Below, in pieces: positions 21,661-22,246 of a DNA stretch of 22,246 nucleotides. Position 1 is the first letter of the stretch, and each line of letters begins with the position of its first letter. The translations under genes were made by a program, and so were the position numbers. The notes beneath the pieces are model-generated. The model worked only from the letters and a program-made list of their open reading frames with translations, ran no database searches and was not told the origin of the DNA. Source of the stretch: Sphaeroforma arctica JP610 (Eukaryota > Opisthokonta > Ichthyosporea > Ichthyophonida). The DNA lies in contig NW_014040538.1 in assembly GCF_001186125.1 (NCBI RefSeq), positions 78,436 through 100,681 of the forward strand, given 5' to 3'.

Positions 21661-21673
21661 TATATAAATACTG
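21661..21673 (+). promoter_or_regulatory. TATA-like box of the right-hand gene
   Basis: TATATAAATACTG ends 33 bases before the ATG at 21707. Standard TATA-to-start spacing would place transcription start at about 21690-21700 and leave a very short leader. Its last 11 bases are identical to the TATA-like box of the divergent sterol reductase. Confidence 0.4.
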
Positions 21674-21706
21674 AGAAATACGAATTTAAGCCAATTTTCC
21701 AGCGAC

Positions 21707-21987
21707 ATGAGTGATCCGAGTGGTACTAAACAGGGGCCACCCTCTAAGCCTGCTCCGTACAAGCCAGCACCTTACGCAGGCACCAGGAGGGCGTACAGGT
21801 CTGAAAGAACACCCAGTATTGCAGCACTTGGCTCTAAAGTAGACCTGGATGTAAAGGCCTCTAATATACCCCCCTCGGAGTTGAAAAAGCCGCAACGACC
21901 CCCAGAGCCATCGTCGTTCGCGTCGCCTAGTAGCAGGAAAAAGGATCTGCCCAAGATTATGTCGCATAATGGCGTACCAATACACAG
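21707..21987 (+). CDS. First exon of an unidentified proline-rich protein
   Basis: The ATG at 21707 opens 93 codons plus two bases, ending at the donor CACAG/GTACGT (intron from 21988, phase 2). The peptide is rich in Pro, Ser and Lys: a PSKPAPYKPAPY repeat-like stretch at residues 12-23, a basic Arg-rich patch (TRRAYRSER), and an ending RKKDLPKIMSHNGVPIH. No signal peptide or membrane segment is seen, and the N-terminus looks disordered. No family was recognised. GC-rich composition and balanced codon use against AT-rich flanks, a TATA-like box just upstream and a good donor support a real exon. The rest of the gene lies beyond the window. It is transcribed divergently from the sterol reductase. 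Confidence 0.6.
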
Positions 21988-22153
21988 GTACGTTTGTGCA
22001 TGATTTTCGGCATGACATGTAGATATACCACAAACGAACATCGCATGCTAGGTCGTTTGTATCAATGCAAATGTTCATGTATTTTGCATGTATTTGATGC
22101 ATGTATTGATGCATATATTTATGCATGTGTGTACGCACGTGCATATATATATA

Positions 22154-22198
<45 letters not shown>

Positions 22199-22246
22199 GC
22201 ACGTATATACTANATATATTATTNTATATATATATATATATATATA
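21988..22246 (+). repeat. Intron start running into TA microsatellite
   Basis: The first intron of the right-hand gene begins at 21988. A TGATGCATGTAT-type short repeat fills about 22070-22130, and (TA)n with interruptions runs from about 22143 to the window end. Two unresolved bases (22213 and 22224) in the TA tract indicate sequencing or assembly uncertainty. Confidence 0.7.

Noticed and set aside
22213-22224. Two ambiguous bases as a biological junction
   Set aside because: They lie inside a TA microsatellite at the window end and most simply reflect unresolved sequencing.

Overview
The window looks like nuclear DNA from an intron-rich eukaryote, probably a protist. It has many spliceosomal introns with GTATGT/GTAAGT-type donors, long TA and ATAC microsatellites, decayed Ty3-type retroelement pieces and a non-autonomous DNA-transposon-like element. 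The one gene recognised with confidence is a complete DHCR24-type sterol side-chain reductase that resembles the animal enzyme closely. A unicellular relative of animals (for example an ichthyosporean) would fit, but that placement is inference.

Layout. 1-2190 is AT-rich and has no recognised gene. 2191-2413 is an array of hairpins, part of it a 38-bp tandem repeat with a compensated base-pair change. 2530-4010 (minus strand) and 6540-7100 (plus strand) are old, broken LTR-retroelement remnants, with non-coding DNA between them. 7861-8390 is TA microsatellite around a nested inverted repeat. 8881-18178 on the minus strand is the sterol reductase gene: 13 exons and 12 introns, all joined in phase, giving 544 residues. 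18179-21706 is intergenic, with a TATA-like box for the reductase, an 885-bp element with terminal inverted repeats, pyrimidine tracts and one doubtful small ORF. At 21707 a second gene starts on the plus strand, divergent from the reductase. Only its first, proline-rich exon is here, and its intron runs into TA repeats (with two unresolved bases) at the window end.

Most notable observation. The four longest introns of the reductase gene (introns 1, 2, 7 and 10) all hold diverged copies of the edge of a neighbouring exon, including the splice site and the coding bases beside it. In introns 1, 2 and 7 the copies are of the donor side of the preceding exon. In intron 10 they are of the acceptor side of the following exon, in a strict 112-113-bp array of which the true exon edge is the last unit. 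The eight introns shorter than 600 bp show no such copies by eye. The pattern suggests that these introns grew by repeated tandem duplication across splice junctions, leaving decoy splice sites behind. All comparisons were made by eye; no database search or alignment program was run.
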